Positions 1-9,475 of a stretch of 64,000 nucleotides of DNA are shown here, piece by piece; position 1 is the first letter of the stretch, and each line of letters starts with the position of its first letter. The stretch comes from an uncultured bacterium (GTDB lineage: Bacteria; Cyanobacteriota; Vampirovibrionia; Gastranaerophilales; Gastranaerophilaceae). The stretch spans positions 1-64,000 of the forward strand of contig CANAIK010000003.1 of assembly GCA_947361225.1 (NCBI GenBank). Direction: 5' to 3'. Both the position numbers and the translations under genes were made by a program. The notes under the pieces were generated by a model that was not told where the DNA came from, did no database searches, and worked only from the letters and a program-made list of their open reading frames with translations.

Positions 1-23
1 TATAAATGTGATAATATTAAATT

Positions 24-647
24 ATGTCTATTCTAAAAATTATTGAATACAAAAATCCGATTCTAAGACAGAAATCGAAGGAAGTATCAAAGATATCAAA
101 AAAAATTAAGAATCTGATAACCGATATGTTGGAGACAATGTATCACGCTCAGGGCGTGGGTCTTGCCGCTCCTCAGGTGGGTGAGAATTTAAGAATTTTT
201 GTTCTCGATGTGTCAGATCCTAAGGGTCCTATTGACCCAATTGTTTTTGTGAATCCGAAAATTATCAAAAAAACAGGCGCAATAAACAGCTACGAAGGTT
301 GTTTGAGTTTTCCTAAAGCATATACAAACGTAAGAAGATACAAAAACGTCCTAATTAAAGCTCTTGATATTAACGGACGTCCTTTTGTTAAAGAGGCCCG
401 TGACGGATCCCTTTTATCAAGATGTATTCAACACGAATTCGACCACTTGGAGGGAAATCTTTTTATCGATCATTGCAGAAACAGGTTTGATGCTAATAAT
501 GCGCTCGCTAAATACAATCTTCCTTCGATTGAGGAGGAAAGATTAATTGAGGAAGATTTTTTAGAACAAGAAATCGTAGAATACGAAAAAACTCATCCTG
601 AGGAAGTTGAGGAACTAAGAAAAGCAATTGAGGAACAAGAAGGATAG
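24..647 (+). CDS. def: Peptide deformylase
   Basis: Removes the N-formyl group from nascent proteins in the cytosol, using a bound metal ion. All three family motifs are visible: GVGLAAPQ at about residues 44-51, EGCLSFP at 91-97 (metal ligand Cys93) and HEFDHLEG at 137-144 (ligands His137 and His141, catalytic Glu138). At 207 residues it is somewhat longer than typical PDFs because of an acidic, Glu-rich C-terminal tail. It starts at ATG 24 with no clear Shine-Dalgarno. A GATAAT-like -10 lies about 8 bases upstream, so the mRNA may be leaderless, but any -35 would fall outside the window. fmt follows after 5 bases, the classic def-fmt pair, and aroH and two M16 genes continue the operon. Confidence 0.97.
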   Translation: MSILKIIEYKNPILRQKSKEVSKISKKIKNLITDMLETMYHAQGVGLAAPQVGENLRIFVLDVSDPKGPIDPIVFVNPKIIKKTGAINSYEGCLSFPKAYTNVRRYKNVLIKALDINGRPFVKEARDGSLLSRCIQHEFDHLEGNLFIDHCRNRFDANNALAKYNLPSIEEERLIEEDFLEQEIVEYEKTHPEEVEELRKAIEEQEG

Positions 648-652
648 AAAAA

Positions 653-1588
653 ATGAAAGTAGTTTTTTTTGCAACTCCCGATATTGCTATTAAAAGTTTT
701 GAATATTTTATCAACTCCAATAATTACAAGGTTTTGGGTTTAGTTGTTCAAAAACCAAAAGCGCAGAATCGGGGCAAAAAAGTTGTCGAAAGAAAAATTA
801 CAAAAATCGCTAAAAACGCTTTAATTCCCGTGTTTGAACCCGATAGAATTTCTAAGGAACCTGAAATAATCGAAAAATTAAAAAAACTGGAGCCCGATTT
901 TTTTGTAACATTTGCTTTTGGACAAATCCTATCCCAGGAAGTTATAGATATTCCAAAATTTGGAGTTATTAACCTGCACGCAAGTTTATTGCCTCAATAT
1001 CGAGGTCCAAGTCCTATTGCTCAAGCAATTATTGACGGGTGTTCTTATAGCGGGATTACGACAATGAAAACCGAACTTGAACTTGACGCAGGGGATATTT
1101 GTCTTCAAGAAAAAATCGATATTCCGCTTGATATGAACGTTATTGAATTAATGGAAGAAATTTCCAATAAAAGTCCTCTTTTATTGGATAAAACATTAAA
1201 AGGTTTATATAATAATACCCTAAAACCAACTCCCCAAGACCACACAAAAGCCACCTTTACAAAAAAAATATTAAAAGAACAAAAACAAATCGATTGGTCA
1301 TATGATGCTTTTAATATCCACAATAAAATTAGGGGAATGTATCTAATTAACACAAATCACACAAAACACAACAACAAACTGATAAAAATCCTTAAAACGC
1401 AATTTTTAGAGAACAAAACCATAAATAAACCGGGAGAAATTATAGAAATTGATAAAGAAGGGATTGTAGTTGGATCTAAACAAGGAACGATTAAAATTCT
1501 AACTCTAAAACCTGAGGGCAAAGGAGAAATGAAGGCATTTGACTGGTCAATGGGTTCAAGAATCAAAAAAGGAGACTTTTTCGAATAA
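653..1588 (+). CDS. fmt: Methionyl-tRNA formyltransferase
   Basis: Transfers the formyl group of 10-formyl-THF to initiator Met-tRNA. The N-terminal formyltransferase domain carries the signature NLHASLLPQYRG at about residues 107-118 (catalytic Asn and His) and LDAGDI near 144-149 (catalytic Asp). The C-terminal third (from about residue 205) fits the OB-like tRNA-binding domain. The length of 311 residues is normal. It follows def by 5 bases, and its TAA stop overlaps the ATG of aroH by one base, so the genes are probably translationally coupled. The pairing with deformylase makes the assignment secure. Confidence 0.97.
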   Translation: MKVVFFATPDIAIKSFEYFINSNNYKVLGLVVQKPKAQNRGKKVVERKITKIAKNALIPVFEPDRISKEPEIIEKLKKLEPDFFVTFAFGQILSQEVIDIPKFGVINLHASLLPQYRGPSPIAQAIIDGCSYSGITTMKTELELDAGDICLQEKIDIPLDMNVIELMEEISNKSPLLLDKTLKGLYNNTLKPTPQDHTKATFTKKILKEQKQIDWSYDAFNIHNKIRGMYLINTNHTKHNNKLIKILKTQFLENKTINKPGEIIEIDKEGIVVGSKQGTIKILTLKPEGKGEMKAFDWSMGSRIKKGDFFE

Positions 1589-1956
1589 TGCAAAACTACA
1601 CAAGAGGAATTAGAGGCGCAATAACCTTAGAAAAAGACACAAAAGAAGAAATTAAAAAAACAACTTGTGAATTATTAGAAAAAATGCTCAAGGAAAACGA
1701 GGTTCAAAGGGAAGATATCGCTTTTGCAATTTTTACAACAACTAAAGATATCAAATCCGATTATCCTGCAAAACACGCAAGACTTGAACTCGGATTCGAT
1801 AAAATTCCAATGATGTGCTATAATGAAGCCGAAGTTGAGGGAAGTTTAAGGATGTGTTTAAGGATTTTATTAACAATTAATACAACAAAAAAACAAAACG
1901 AAATAAAACATATTTACCTTAAAGGCGCTAGTGTTCTAAGAGAGGACTTAAAATGA
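1588..1956 (+). CDS. aroH: Chorismate mutase, AroH class
   Basis: Converts chorismate to prephenate on the Phe/Tyr branch of aromatic amino acid synthesis. The 122-residue protein has the size and pattern of the monofunctional AroH fold (trimeric in B. subtilis), not the helical AroQ class: an N-terminal RGIRGAITLEKDT segment with the active-site arginine, the FTTTKD block in the middle, and the Glu-rich MMCYNEAEVEGSL segment. The stop codon is TGA, overlapping the next ATG in an ATGA junction, so translation is coupled to the M16 genes. This TGA stop also shows that UGA is read as stop in this genome. Confidence 0.9.
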   Translation: MQNYTRGIRGAITLEKDTKEEIKKTTCELLEKMLKENEVQREDIAFAIFTTTKDIKSDYPAKHARLELGFDKIPMMCYNEAEVEGSLRMCLRILLTINTTKKQNEIKHIYLKGASVLREDLK

Positions 1957-3302
1957 TGGAAATTATTAATAAAGAATTGGTTGAATATCCTTATTTAGAA
2001 AAGCCTTTGAGTATTTATACTTTCGATAACGGCTATAAAGTAGTATTGGCGCCAAAAAAAAGCCCTATGATTAACATAAGCTCCTGGGTAAAAACAGGAT
2101 CAATTAACGAAAACAAAGATAACAACGGCGTTTCACATTTTGTTGAACATTTATTATTTAAAGGTACAACAAAATACAAAGCCGGATATTTCGATAAAAA
2201 AATGGAACAATTGGGTGGAATTATTAACGCTGCAACCTGGAAAGATTACACTTTTTATTATATTAATATCCCTAAAGAACACTTTAGAATCGCTCTTGAG
2301 CTCCACTCCGATATGATGGTGGACGCAATTTTCCCAGGACAAGAAATTGGTCCTCGATTCGATATTAAAGGGAATCCTCCCGAAGAAAAAAGGGAAAGAT
2401 ACGTTGTTATTGAAGAAATTCGAATGGGGGAAGACAACAACTGGAGAAAAGTTTATAAAAATTTAAATAATATAATGTATCAAAATCATCCTTATAAAAG
2501 GGAGGTTATTGGGACTAAAGAAATTATTTCCAATATCACTCAAGAAGAAATTGTTCGATATTATAAAACTTTCTACACTCCTAATAACATAACAACAATA
2601 GTTTCAGGTGTTTTTGATGAAGAAAAAGTAATTAATTTAATTAAAGATAATTTCCGATTCCGGGATAACTCCAATATAGAACCTTGTGTTGCTGATAAAA
2701 AAATTAAAGAAACAAAAATCAAAAACCCAACCGTGGTCTATGATTCATCTGACATTCAAACAGGATATTTAATGTTAGGAGCGCTTTGCGATAGTGCGTC
2801 TAATTTAAAAGAAACAATAGCTCTTGATTTACTTTCAACAATTCTAGGGGACGGAAAAAGCTCAAGACTCTATTCTACTTTAGTTGAAAATCAAGAAAAA
2901 CCGCATTATTATCAAATTGAAAGCTGTCATTATCAATTTAAAGACGGGGACAATTTCTTTATTGAAGCGAATTTTGACCCAACCAAAAAAGATATTGTTA
3001 TTGAAGAATTAAAAGGGCAATTGAGGGGTTTAGAAAAAATCGAACAAACAGAACTCGATAAAGCCAAAAAAAGAGCCCGTGTAAATTTTGCCCAGGAATC
3101 AGAAACCGTTTGCGATATAGCGGATGCTATCGGTTTTTGGATGAGTGTTTGCGAAGATATTACTTTAGCTAAAAAATACTTATCGACACTGGAAGAAATT
3201 GATTGTTCTTATCTTCAATCGATTGCAAAAAAATACTTAGACCCCGATTTAGTTTCAATTAGTATTTGTTTGCCTGAAGGAGAAAAAAATGGAACATTAT
3301 AA
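1953..3302 (+). CDS. M16 family zinc peptidase, active subunit
   Basis: Processing-protease (insulinase/PqqL/mitochondrial processing peptidase) family protein of 449 residues. The inverted zinc motif HFVEH is at about residues 62-66, and the downstream Glu ligand lies in VVIEEIRMGED at about 151-161, so the catalytic site looks intact. An unusual insertion (about residues 128-147, rich in Pro/Gly/Glu) sits just before the distal Glu. No signal peptide is visible, so it is probably cytosolic. It overlaps aroH by 4 bases and the next gene by 14. The next gene is a second M16 protein without the zinc motif, so the pair most likely forms a heterodimer as in bacterial M16B pairs. ATG codons at 1953 and 1956 are equally possible starts. 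Confidence 0.88.
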   Translation: MMEIINKELVEYPYLEKPLSIYTFDNGYKVVLAPKKSPMINISSWVKTGSINENKDNNGVSHFVEHLLFKGTTKYKAGYFDKKMEQLGGIINAATWKDYTFYYINIPKEHFRIALELHSDMMVDAIFPGQEIGPRFDIKGNPPEEKRERYVVIEEIRMGEDNNWRKVYKNLNNIMYQNHPYKREVIGTKEIISNITQEEIVRYYKTFYTPNNITTIVSGVFDEEKVINLIKDNFRFRDNSNIEPCVADKKIKETKIKNPTVVYDSSDIQTGYLMLGALCDSASNLKETIALDLLSTILGDGKSSRLYSTLVENQEKPHYYQIESCHYQFKDGDNFFIEANFDPTKKDIVIEELKGQLRGLEKIEQTELDKAKKRARVNFAQESETVCDIADAIGFWMSVCEDITLAKKYLSTLEEIDCSYLQSIAKKYLDPDLVSISICLPEGEKNGTL

Positions 3303-4518
3303 TAAAAATAATATAAATATTCTAATCGAACAAATGCCAAAAACCCCAAGAATTAGTATTTCTTTCTTTTTTAAAGTTGTAAAAAAAGAAAAATTCGCAG
3401 GGATTAACTCCCTTTTAGCAAGATTACTACTTCAAGGGACAAAGAATTATTCAGCCTCTAAATTAGCGGAATTATTCGAGAATCAATGTATTGATATAAC
3501 TTCTAAAGCAAAACAGGATTATCTTAAGCTTTCTTTGGTCTTTTTGAATGAAGATTTAAAAGAGGCAATCAACCTTACTAAAGATTTGATTCTCAATTCA
3601 ACATTTAACGATTATAAAAAAGAAATTTACAAAATGAAGAATGAAATTATATCTGATTTGGATAATCCAAAGTTCAAATTAACGGATTGTTTTGTAAAAA
3701 CGATATTTGACAATCATCCTTACAGCGCAACTCACACAAAAATCCTTGAAAGCATTGATAATATTACAAAAGAAGATATCATTGAAACGCATAAGGAATT
3801 ATTAAAAAATTTCCATTCAATTGTTTTTGTTGGTGATTGCGAGAATAAAACCGAACTTATCGATTATTTGAGCTCAAATTTTAATTTCTTAGAATCAAAT
3901 GATACAAAAAACGAAATTGAAGATTTATTTACAACACAAAATAAAGAGGATAAACTTATTTTTATCCCCAAAAACGACGCTCAACAGGCTCAAATCCTTC
4001 AAGGGTGGCTGGTTCCAAGTTTTAATTCACCCTTAAGTCCTAATTATTCAATTCTTAATAATATCTTAGGTGCGCAAGGACTTTCAAGCAGGCTTTTTGT
4101 AAACCTAAGAGACAAACAAGGACTAGCATACACCGTTCGAAGTCAATATGAAACCCTTTTGCACAGTGCGATTTTTGATTTGTACATTGGAACTGCCCCT
4201 ATAAACATTAACAAATCTTTATTGGGATTCGAAGACGAACTTCAAAAATTAGCGGATAAAGCGCCTCTTAACGAGGAACTTATAGGAGCCAGGGAAAATA
4301 TTAAAGGAAGATTAAAGTATTTTAGTCAGAATAATTCTCAAATTTGCTCAATTCAAGGATACAACTACACAATGGGTCTTGGATTGGACTACAATGAAAA
4401 ATTCTTATCAAAACTCGATAAAGTAACAGCTGAGGATGTTTCTAATACAGCTAAAAATTTGTTGCAAACACCAAAATTAACTGTTATTATTGCACCTGAA
4501 GAATATAGAATCGAATAA
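3289..4518 (+). CDS. M16 family peptidase-like protein, non-catalytic subunit
   Basis: A 409-residue homologue of the preceding peptidase, with the M16 fold pattern: a GINSLLARLLLQGTKNYSA block where the zinc motif normally lies, and a C-terminal RLFVNLRDKQGLAYTVRS block matching the conserved R-Y substrate-binding region. The HxxEH motif is absent (SLLARLL in its place), so it should not bind zinc. Conserved second-domain residues argue for a structural or substrate-binding partner of the upstream active subunit, as with the alpha subunit of mitochondrial processing peptidase. It overlaps that gene by 14 bases. The operon ends here; only 31 bases separate it from the convergent permease gene, and I see no clear terminator between them. 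Confidence 0.85.
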   Translation: MEHYNKNNINILIEQMPKTPRISISFFFKVVKKEKFAGINSLLARLLLQGTKNYSASKLAELFENQCIDITSKAKQDYLKLSLVFLNEDLKEAINLTKDLILNSTFNDYKKEIYKMKNEIISDLDNPKFKLTDCFVKTIFDNHPYSATHTKILESIDNITKEDIIETHKELLKNFHSIVFVGDCENKTELIDYLSSNFNFLESNDTKNEIEDLFTTQNKEDKLIFIPKNDAQQAQILQGWLVPSFNSPLSPNYSILNNILGAQGLSSRLFVNLRDKQGLAYTVRSQYETLLHSAIFDLYIGTAPININKSLLGFEDELQKLADKAPLNEELIGARENIKGRLKYFSQNNSQICSIQGYNYTMGLGLDYNEKFLSKLDKVTAEDVSNTAKNLLQTPKLTVIIAPEEYRIE

Positions 4519-4549
4519 ATAAAACTTGACCCTCAAATATCAAAACAAA

Positions 4550-5902
4550 CTAAGAAGCGGATTTATTCCAAAAAAGATAAACAAAAATCCCTAAAAAAGT
4601 AATTATTAATCCTGGAACCGTAGATAAGGGCTTTAGAAAAGTAAGAGAGATAATTATTATCGAACTTAGGATTATAAAAGCAATCGGGATAAAATTTGGA
4701 ACTTTAAAGACGCTTTTTTCTTTGCTATATAATTTTCTCATTCTAAAAATCCCAAAAATTGTAATTGTGTAAAAAATTATCGAAGAATAAATAACATAAT
4801 CCAATAATTGAGCGTAGTTTCCCCAAAGAATCAAAACGCAAATCCAAAAACACTGCGCCCAGAGGGAATTTTTCGGGGTTTTTGTTTTTCTATCAATAAA
4901 AGCAAGTTTTCTAAAAAAAATCCTATCTTTTGCCATTTTATAATAAACCCTGCCTCCTGTAAGAATCATCCCATTAGCGCATCCAAAGGCAGAAATTGCA
5001 ATTATTAGGGCAATTATAAAAAGCGCTTTTTGATTAAAAATTTGAATTGCAAGCTGCGCTGCTACAATATCTTGAGGAGAAGTTTTTATTAAATCCAAAG
5101 ACAAGGTCGATAAATAAATTAAATTTATTAAAAAATACAAAGTAATTACAAGCCCGACCCCAAGAATTAATGCTTTTTTGATATTTTTTTTGGGATGCTT
5201 AATTTCGCTTGTTATAAAAGTTACATTATTCCAGGTGATTGACGCAAACAGAGCCCCTGTTATACTCATTATCATTAGTTTTATAGTTTCAAGGTTAAAA
5301 ACGAAAGGGATTGTCAAATTTGATTTTAGAATCGATAAATCAAACCCGAATAAAACCCCGCACACAATAATTAGGACAATCGATAGAATTTTTGTTAAGG
5401 TAAAAATATTTTGAACCAAAACCCCCAGCTTAACGCCTTTTGAGTTAATAAAAGTTAGAATTAAAACATTAACAATCGCAAACAGCTGTTCTGTTGATAA
5501 GGAATAATGGGACAATTTAATAATATAGTTAGAACTGCTAATTATCGGAATAATTAATCCGATAAATTTTGATAACGCAATAAAAACAGCAGCAAGCGTC
5601 CCTGTTTGAATAACCAAAAAAAGCGTCCAGCCGTATAAAAAGGCAATTTTTTTATTGAATATTTTTTTAAGATAAATATATTGTCCGCCTTCGTCGGGAA
5701 TTGTAGAAGACAACTCTCCGTAGCAAAGCGCTCCTAATAAAGTTATCAATCCCGCTAATAACCACACCAAAATTAACAACAACCCGGAATTTGTGAATCT
5801 TGCAATATGGGTTGAAACAATAAAAATCCCACTCCCAATCATAGAACCCACTACGATTGAGATTGCGTCTTTTAAATTAAGGGTTCGCTTTAATTCTGAC
5901 AT
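4550..5902 (-). CDS. APC superfamily amino acid permease
   Basis: Integral inner-membrane transporter of 450 residues with about 12 hydrophobic segments. The first helix carries the APC signature SIVVGSMIGSGIFIVS (about residues 14-29), whose unwound G-x-G binds the amino acid carboxylate in this superfamily. Loop residues YGELSSTIPDEGGQYIY (about 61-77) match the conserved GE...P..GG.Y motif of the amino acid-polyamine-organocation family. The substrate cannot be told from sequence. It lies 23 bases downstream of a lineage-specific gene and may be the last gene of the spoIID-murJ-tsaC unit. Confidence 0.9.
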   Translation of the reverse strand: MSELKRTLNLKDAISIVVGSMIGSGIFIVSTHIARFTNSGLLLILVWLLAGLITLLGALCYGELSSTIPDEGGQYIYLKKIFNKKIAFLYGWTLFLVIQTGTLAAVFIALSKFIGLIIPIISSSNYIIKLSHYSLSTEQLFAIVNVLILTFINSKGVKLGVLVQNIFTLTKILSIVLIIVCGVLFGFDLSILKSNLTIPFVFNLETIKLMIMSITGALFASITWNNVTFITSEIKHPKKNIKKALILGVGLVITLYFLINLIYLSTLSLDLIKTSPQDIVAAQLAIQIFNQKALFIIALIIAISAFGCANGMILTGGRVYYKMAKDRIFFRKLAFIDRKTKTPKNSLWAQCFWICVLILWGNYAQLLDYVIYSSIIFYTITIFGIFRMRKLYSKEKSVFKVPNFIPIAFIILSSIIIISLTFLKPLSTVPGLIITFLGIFVYLFWNKSAS

Positions 5903-5925
5903 AAAAAAATAATATCATAAAAATT

Positions 5926-7296
5926 TTATTCATCTAAAAATTCGTTTTTATTTGTTAATTTTTTTGTAATAAAATATTGAATCCTTGGAATTGCAACACC
6001 GAGCGCTAAAGTTGATAAAACCGTTGCTATTGAATAGAAAGCAAAGTTTTTATTAATATTTTTTTTAGCAATCGATTCAATTTTATCAATAGTTACGCTA
6101 TCAAAGGATTCTCTATTAATTTGTTTTATAAAGTTATCAATTGATTGTCTTATTGTATCCAGCTCTTTTTTAGGAACGAATTTCATTTTATCCGAGGCTC
6201 TATTTTTCGTTGCAATATTAAAAGTTTCACTTAAAAACTGAGGATCGCACAAAATTCCTTGTTTTAATACATCCTGCGCTTGGATTTTAGATAAATAACA
6301 GCAATTATCAAAAACAGGCTGCAATTGCGACATTTTTGCAGCTTTATTTTTATAAGACGGAAATTTTTCTAAAAATTCTTCCAATCGAACAACTTCTTTA
6401 TTGTTAAACAAATTATCAAGTTCTATTTTTTGATTTTTGTCCAATGTTCCAATTGTGCTGCCTAAAAAGTCATTTGGGTCAAACCCTTTGGTTTTTAGCT
6501 CTTCGACAACTTTATTTAAAACCTTAGGATCGATATTTGTATTCTTTGCAATTTTATTAAAAACATTATTAACTAAATGATTGGAAGAAAAAAGATAAAA
6601 ATAAATTGATGAAATATCACGAAATAAATTCTCGATTTTACGATAAATATTAGGAGCGTTTATACACCGACCCGAAACAACGCCCGAATCGGTAATTAAG
6701 AGTCTTGCAGTTGAATTATTCTCAATAACATCCGCTAATTTATAAAGAGAAGTAAAGTTGAGTTGTTTTTTATTTGTTTTATTCCTAAATTCCTCAAAAC
6801 TTGTTGGTTTTATAGTTGTTTGGTCTTTTTTTGTTTTTTGACTAATTTTTCTTGATAAATCCCTGCTTATCTTAGGTAATACAAACCCTATAAAATAAGT
6901 AGCTAAAAATGTGCTCAAAAGTGTGTTTGCGGTTTTATAGCCGAGCGCAGTTTTACTAATTTTATTATTTTTAACAGGATCCCTAAGACAATCTTTCCCT
7001 AAATTAAAACTCAAATCTTTAATTCCAAAAACCTTCCCTCCAATTGCATCCCCGAGGCTTTTAAGCGCTTGAACGCCCCAAATCCAAACAGCAGCACTAA
7101 CGCCTTGTTCAATAAATCTATCCGAAGCTTCTTTAATCCCGCCCCTTTTTTTAGCCTCGTTTGAGCGCAACAAAGTCACTCCGGATTCAATAAAAACAAT
7201 AGGAGCAATTGCATTCTTATCAAAAAATGCCCCTAAAGGCTTTGCAAATGGAGTTTTGGAGGTAAAATTAATTTGATTTTGATTGTTTATTTTCAT
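5926..7296 (-). CDS. Lineage-specific membrane-associated protein with N-terminal FTSK segment
   Basis: 456 residues, function not recognised. It begins with a polar stretch ending NFTSKTPFAKPLG (about residues 10-22), an N-terminal style shared with the proteins at 36502 and 36022 in this window. Hydrophobic stretches lie near residues 80-100 and 130-150 (TLLSTFLATYFIGFVLP), with another near the C-terminus (FAFYSIATVLSTLALGVAIP, about 420-440). The middle is charged and probably helical. No enzyme motif is seen. The overall plan, with a glycine/alanine-rich hydrophobic N-terminal half, resembles the 312-residue protein at 36502. It sits 40 bases after tsaC on the same strand. I infer a membrane-associated protein typical of the host lineage. 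Confidence 0.7.
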   Translation of the reverse strand: MKINNQNQINFTSKTPFAKPLGAFFDKNAIAPIVFIESGVTLLRSNEAKKRGGIKEASDRFIEQGVSAAVWIWGVQALKSLGDAIGGKVFGIKDLSFNLGKDCLRDPVKNNKISKTALGYKTANTLLSTFLATYFIGFVLPKISRDLSRKISQKTKKDQTTIKPTSFEEFRNKTNKKQLNFTSLYKLADVIENNSTARLLITDSGVVSGRCINAPNIYRKIENLFRDISSIYFYLFSSNHLVNNVFNKIAKNTNIDPKVLNKVVEELKTKGFDPNDFLGSTIGTLDKNQKIELDNLFNNKEVVRLEEFLEKFPSYKNKAAKMSQLQPVFDNCCYLSKIQAQDVLKQGILCDPQFLSETFNIATKNRASDKMKFVPKKELDTIRQSIDNFIKQINRESFDSVTIDKIESIAKKNINKNFAFYSIATVLSTLALGVAIPRIQYFITKKLTNKNEFLDE

Positions 7297-7336
7297 TCAA
7301 TGTCAATAAAAAACACTTGAAAAAAAATTTTTGCCT

Positions 7337-7885
7337 TTAAAGTTTAATATCGCCTTGTCTTAAAACCTTGTAACAACTATCCTCACACAAAATTACGGTT
7401 GAAGGACTGGTTAATTCAATAGAATCTTTAATTGGGGGAATAATTGTCGCACAATCGGAGAATTTTTGATAAGCTTCCTTGTAGTTTTTAACAGGAGGCT
7501 CATTTGACACATTGCAAGAAGTTGTTGCAAGAACACATCCTTCGATTTTTTCAACAATTCTATAAAAATCCTCGCTATTAGGAACCCTAATTCCAACTGT
7601 CGATTTATTACTTGTAATTAAAGGGGAGCACAAATCGGTTTTTTCAAAAATCAAAGTCAAACCCCCGGGCAAGTATTGTTCAATTAACGAATTTGCATAA
7701 TTAGGAATTTTTTTAATGTATTTTTTTAAATTATTAAAATCATTGCTCATTAGAATAAGGGGTTTATCTGAATCTCTTTTTTTAATTTCATAAATTTTCT
7801 TAATTGCGCTATTATCCTCCGGATGCGCTCCAAAACCCCAAACCGTATCTGTTTTAAACGCTATAACTTCTCCTTTTTTAAGCAT
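7337..7885 (-). CDS. tsaC: Threonylcarbamoyl-AMP synthase (Sua5/YciO/YrdC family)
   Basis: Makes threonylcarbamoyl-AMP from Thr, bicarbonate and ATP, for the t6A37 modification of ANN-decoding tRNAs. The 182-residue protein covers only the YrdC domain, without the C-terminal Sua5 domain. Typical blocks are seen: GEVIAFKTDTVWGFGA at about residues 5-20, KKRDSDKPLILM at 35-46, LPGGLTLIFEK at about 72-82, and a GIRVPN segment. The C-terminal STVILCEDSCYKVLRQGDI matches the usual STV..........R.G.I ending. Its ATG overlaps the end of murJ by 8 bases, so it is co-translated with the flippase gene. Confidence 0.93.
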   Translation of the reverse strand: MLKKGEVIAFKTDTVWGFGAHPEDNSAIKKIYEIKKRDSDKPLILMSNDFNNLKKYIKKIPNYANSLIEQYLPGGLTLIFEKTDLCSPLITSNKSTVGIRVPNSEDFYRIVEKIEGCVLATTSCNVSNEPPVKNYKEAYQKFSDCATIIPPIKDSIELTSPSTVILCEDSCYKVLRQGDIKL

Positions 7886-9473
7886 TTTTCTTAATCCCCA
7901 GTTTTGTTTCGATTTTTTCTTTTAAATCTTCCAAATACTCAATTCTTAATAAATGCGCAACCAAAACATAAGAAATTAACATAAAAATAAAATCTATGCT
8001 CACTTTTACGATTTTTAGAATAAAACTATCACTTAATACTAAATTCATACAAGAATTAAGGAAAAACCCTAATATAAAAGTAATTAAAGCACAAAAAAGA
8101 ATTTTTCCTATTTGTTTAAAGAAAACCCTGTATCCGATTGAAATTTTTTTCCTAATTAGAATCGCCAACAAAGTTCCGTTAATTAAAGTTATAATGCTTG
8201 TCGAAAGCGCAATCCCGTTTATTCCTAAGGGACCAACCAAAAGTGAATTAAAAATAAGTTTTAATAAAATCGACCCTAAAGCGATATAAAAAGGAGTTTT
8301 AGAATCCCCAAAAGAATAATAAAGACGGGTTATTGAGTCTCGAAACATATAAGGAATTATAGATAAGGAAATAAAGAATAGAACCTCTGAAACCATTAAG
8401 GTTGCTTGATGAGTAAAAGCACCCCTTTCAAGCGCAAGAGAAATAAGGTCGACTCTTGCAATAAAAATGTAAATCATTGTAAAGGTTCCGACAAAAATCA
8501 AAGATCCAACGCCTTTGTTAAAATAATGACGAACTTCATCGAACTTATTTTGCGCTACAAGTCTTGAAAACAAAGGAAACAAAGGAACCAAAAGCGCTGA
8601 TAACATTAAACCGACCGGAAACTGAAAAATCCTGTTAGCATAACCATACGCAGTCCATTGACCTTGAGCCAAGCTGCTTGCAAAGAAAATATCGACATAA
8701 ATCCCAATTTGTCCTATTGTTGAGGACAAAAAAGCGGGCATTAAAAGTTCCAGTATCTCGTTAAATTTTTTATTCTTAAAAAAATCAAAAACGGGTTTAA
8801 AAGTATATCCGAGTTTAACTACAACAGGAGTCTGAACCAAAAGCTGCAAAAGCGCTCCAAAAGTCGTTCCAAGCGCCAAATAAAACCCGGTGTTGTCCCC
8901 TTTTGTTATAAAAAGAGTTATAATTATCCCGATTGATACCATAGAAGGGGCAATATTTGGCAATAAAAATTTATTATAAGTAACTAAAATCCCGTAATAA
9001 AGCCCTAAAAGCGCCCCAACCAATATTACGGGGGACATTAATTTTAAATGATACGCTGCTAAAGCTGATAACTCGGGGCTTGCTTGTGAAATTATAATTT
9101 TCATTACAATATCGGGATAAAAGAAACAAATTAAAGCAATTAATCCAAAAACAAGCAAAGAAAAGGTTTCATAGGTATTAAAAAGTCTTTTTACTTCTTT
9201 TTTTGGCTTTGCACTAAAATTATCAATAATTTTTGAAAATACACTAACCGTAGCGGAATGAAAGGGTCCGCCCATTCCCCCTAAAATTACAACAGCGAGC
9301 GCAGGAATTTGATAGGCGTAAAAATAAGCGTCTGAAACTAAACTTGCCCCGTAATAATTAGCAACTATAATATCTCTTAAAAACCCGGCAACTTTAGATA
9401 GTAGAATTACAATTACAATAAGGGTTGCAGACTTTAAGAGGGTTTGAGATTTTTTATCTTGAGTTTTTTCCAT
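7878..9473 (-). CDS. murJ: Lipid II flippase MurJ
   Basis: MOP-superfamily flippase that moves lipid II to the outer face of the inner membrane for peptidoglycan synthesis. It has 531 residues and about 14 hydrophobic segments. The N-terminal block KVAGFLRDIIVANYYGAS (about 26-43), followed by SDAYFYAYQIP, is the MurJ signature with the conserved Arg of the central cavity. The segment RLYYSFGDSKTPFYIAL matches the conserved D.kTP motif of family members. It lies 2 bases after the broken spoIID gene and overlaps tsaC by 8 bases. Neighbouring SpoIID-type cell-wall enzyme and MurJ point to an envelope-growth unit. Confidence 0.94.
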   Translation of the reverse strand: MEKTQDKKSQTLLKSATLIVIVILLSKVAGFLRDIIVANYYGASLVSDAYFYAYQIPALAVVILGGMGGPFHSATVSVFSKIIDNFSAKPKKEVKRLFNTYETFSLLVFGLIALICFFYPDIVMKIIISQASPELSALAAYHLKLMSPVILVGALLGLYYGILVTYNKFLLPNIAPSMVSIGIIITLFITKGDNTGFYLALGTTFGALLQLLVQTPVVVKLGYTFKPVFDFFKNKKFNEILELLMPAFLSSTIGQIGIYVDIFFASSLAQGQWTAYGYANRIFQFPVGLMLSALLVPLFPLFSRLVAQNKFDEVRHYFNKGVGSLIFVGTFTMIYIFIARVDLISLALERGAFTHQATLMVSEVLFFISLSIIPYMFRDSITRLYYSFGDSKTPFYIALGSILLKLIFNSLLVGPLGINGIALSTSIITLINGTLLAILIRKKISIGYRVFFKQIGKILFCALITFILGFFLNSCMNLVLSDSFILKIVKVSIDFIFMLISYVLVAHLLRIEYLEDLKEKIETKLGIKKNA

Positions 9474-9475
9474 TA

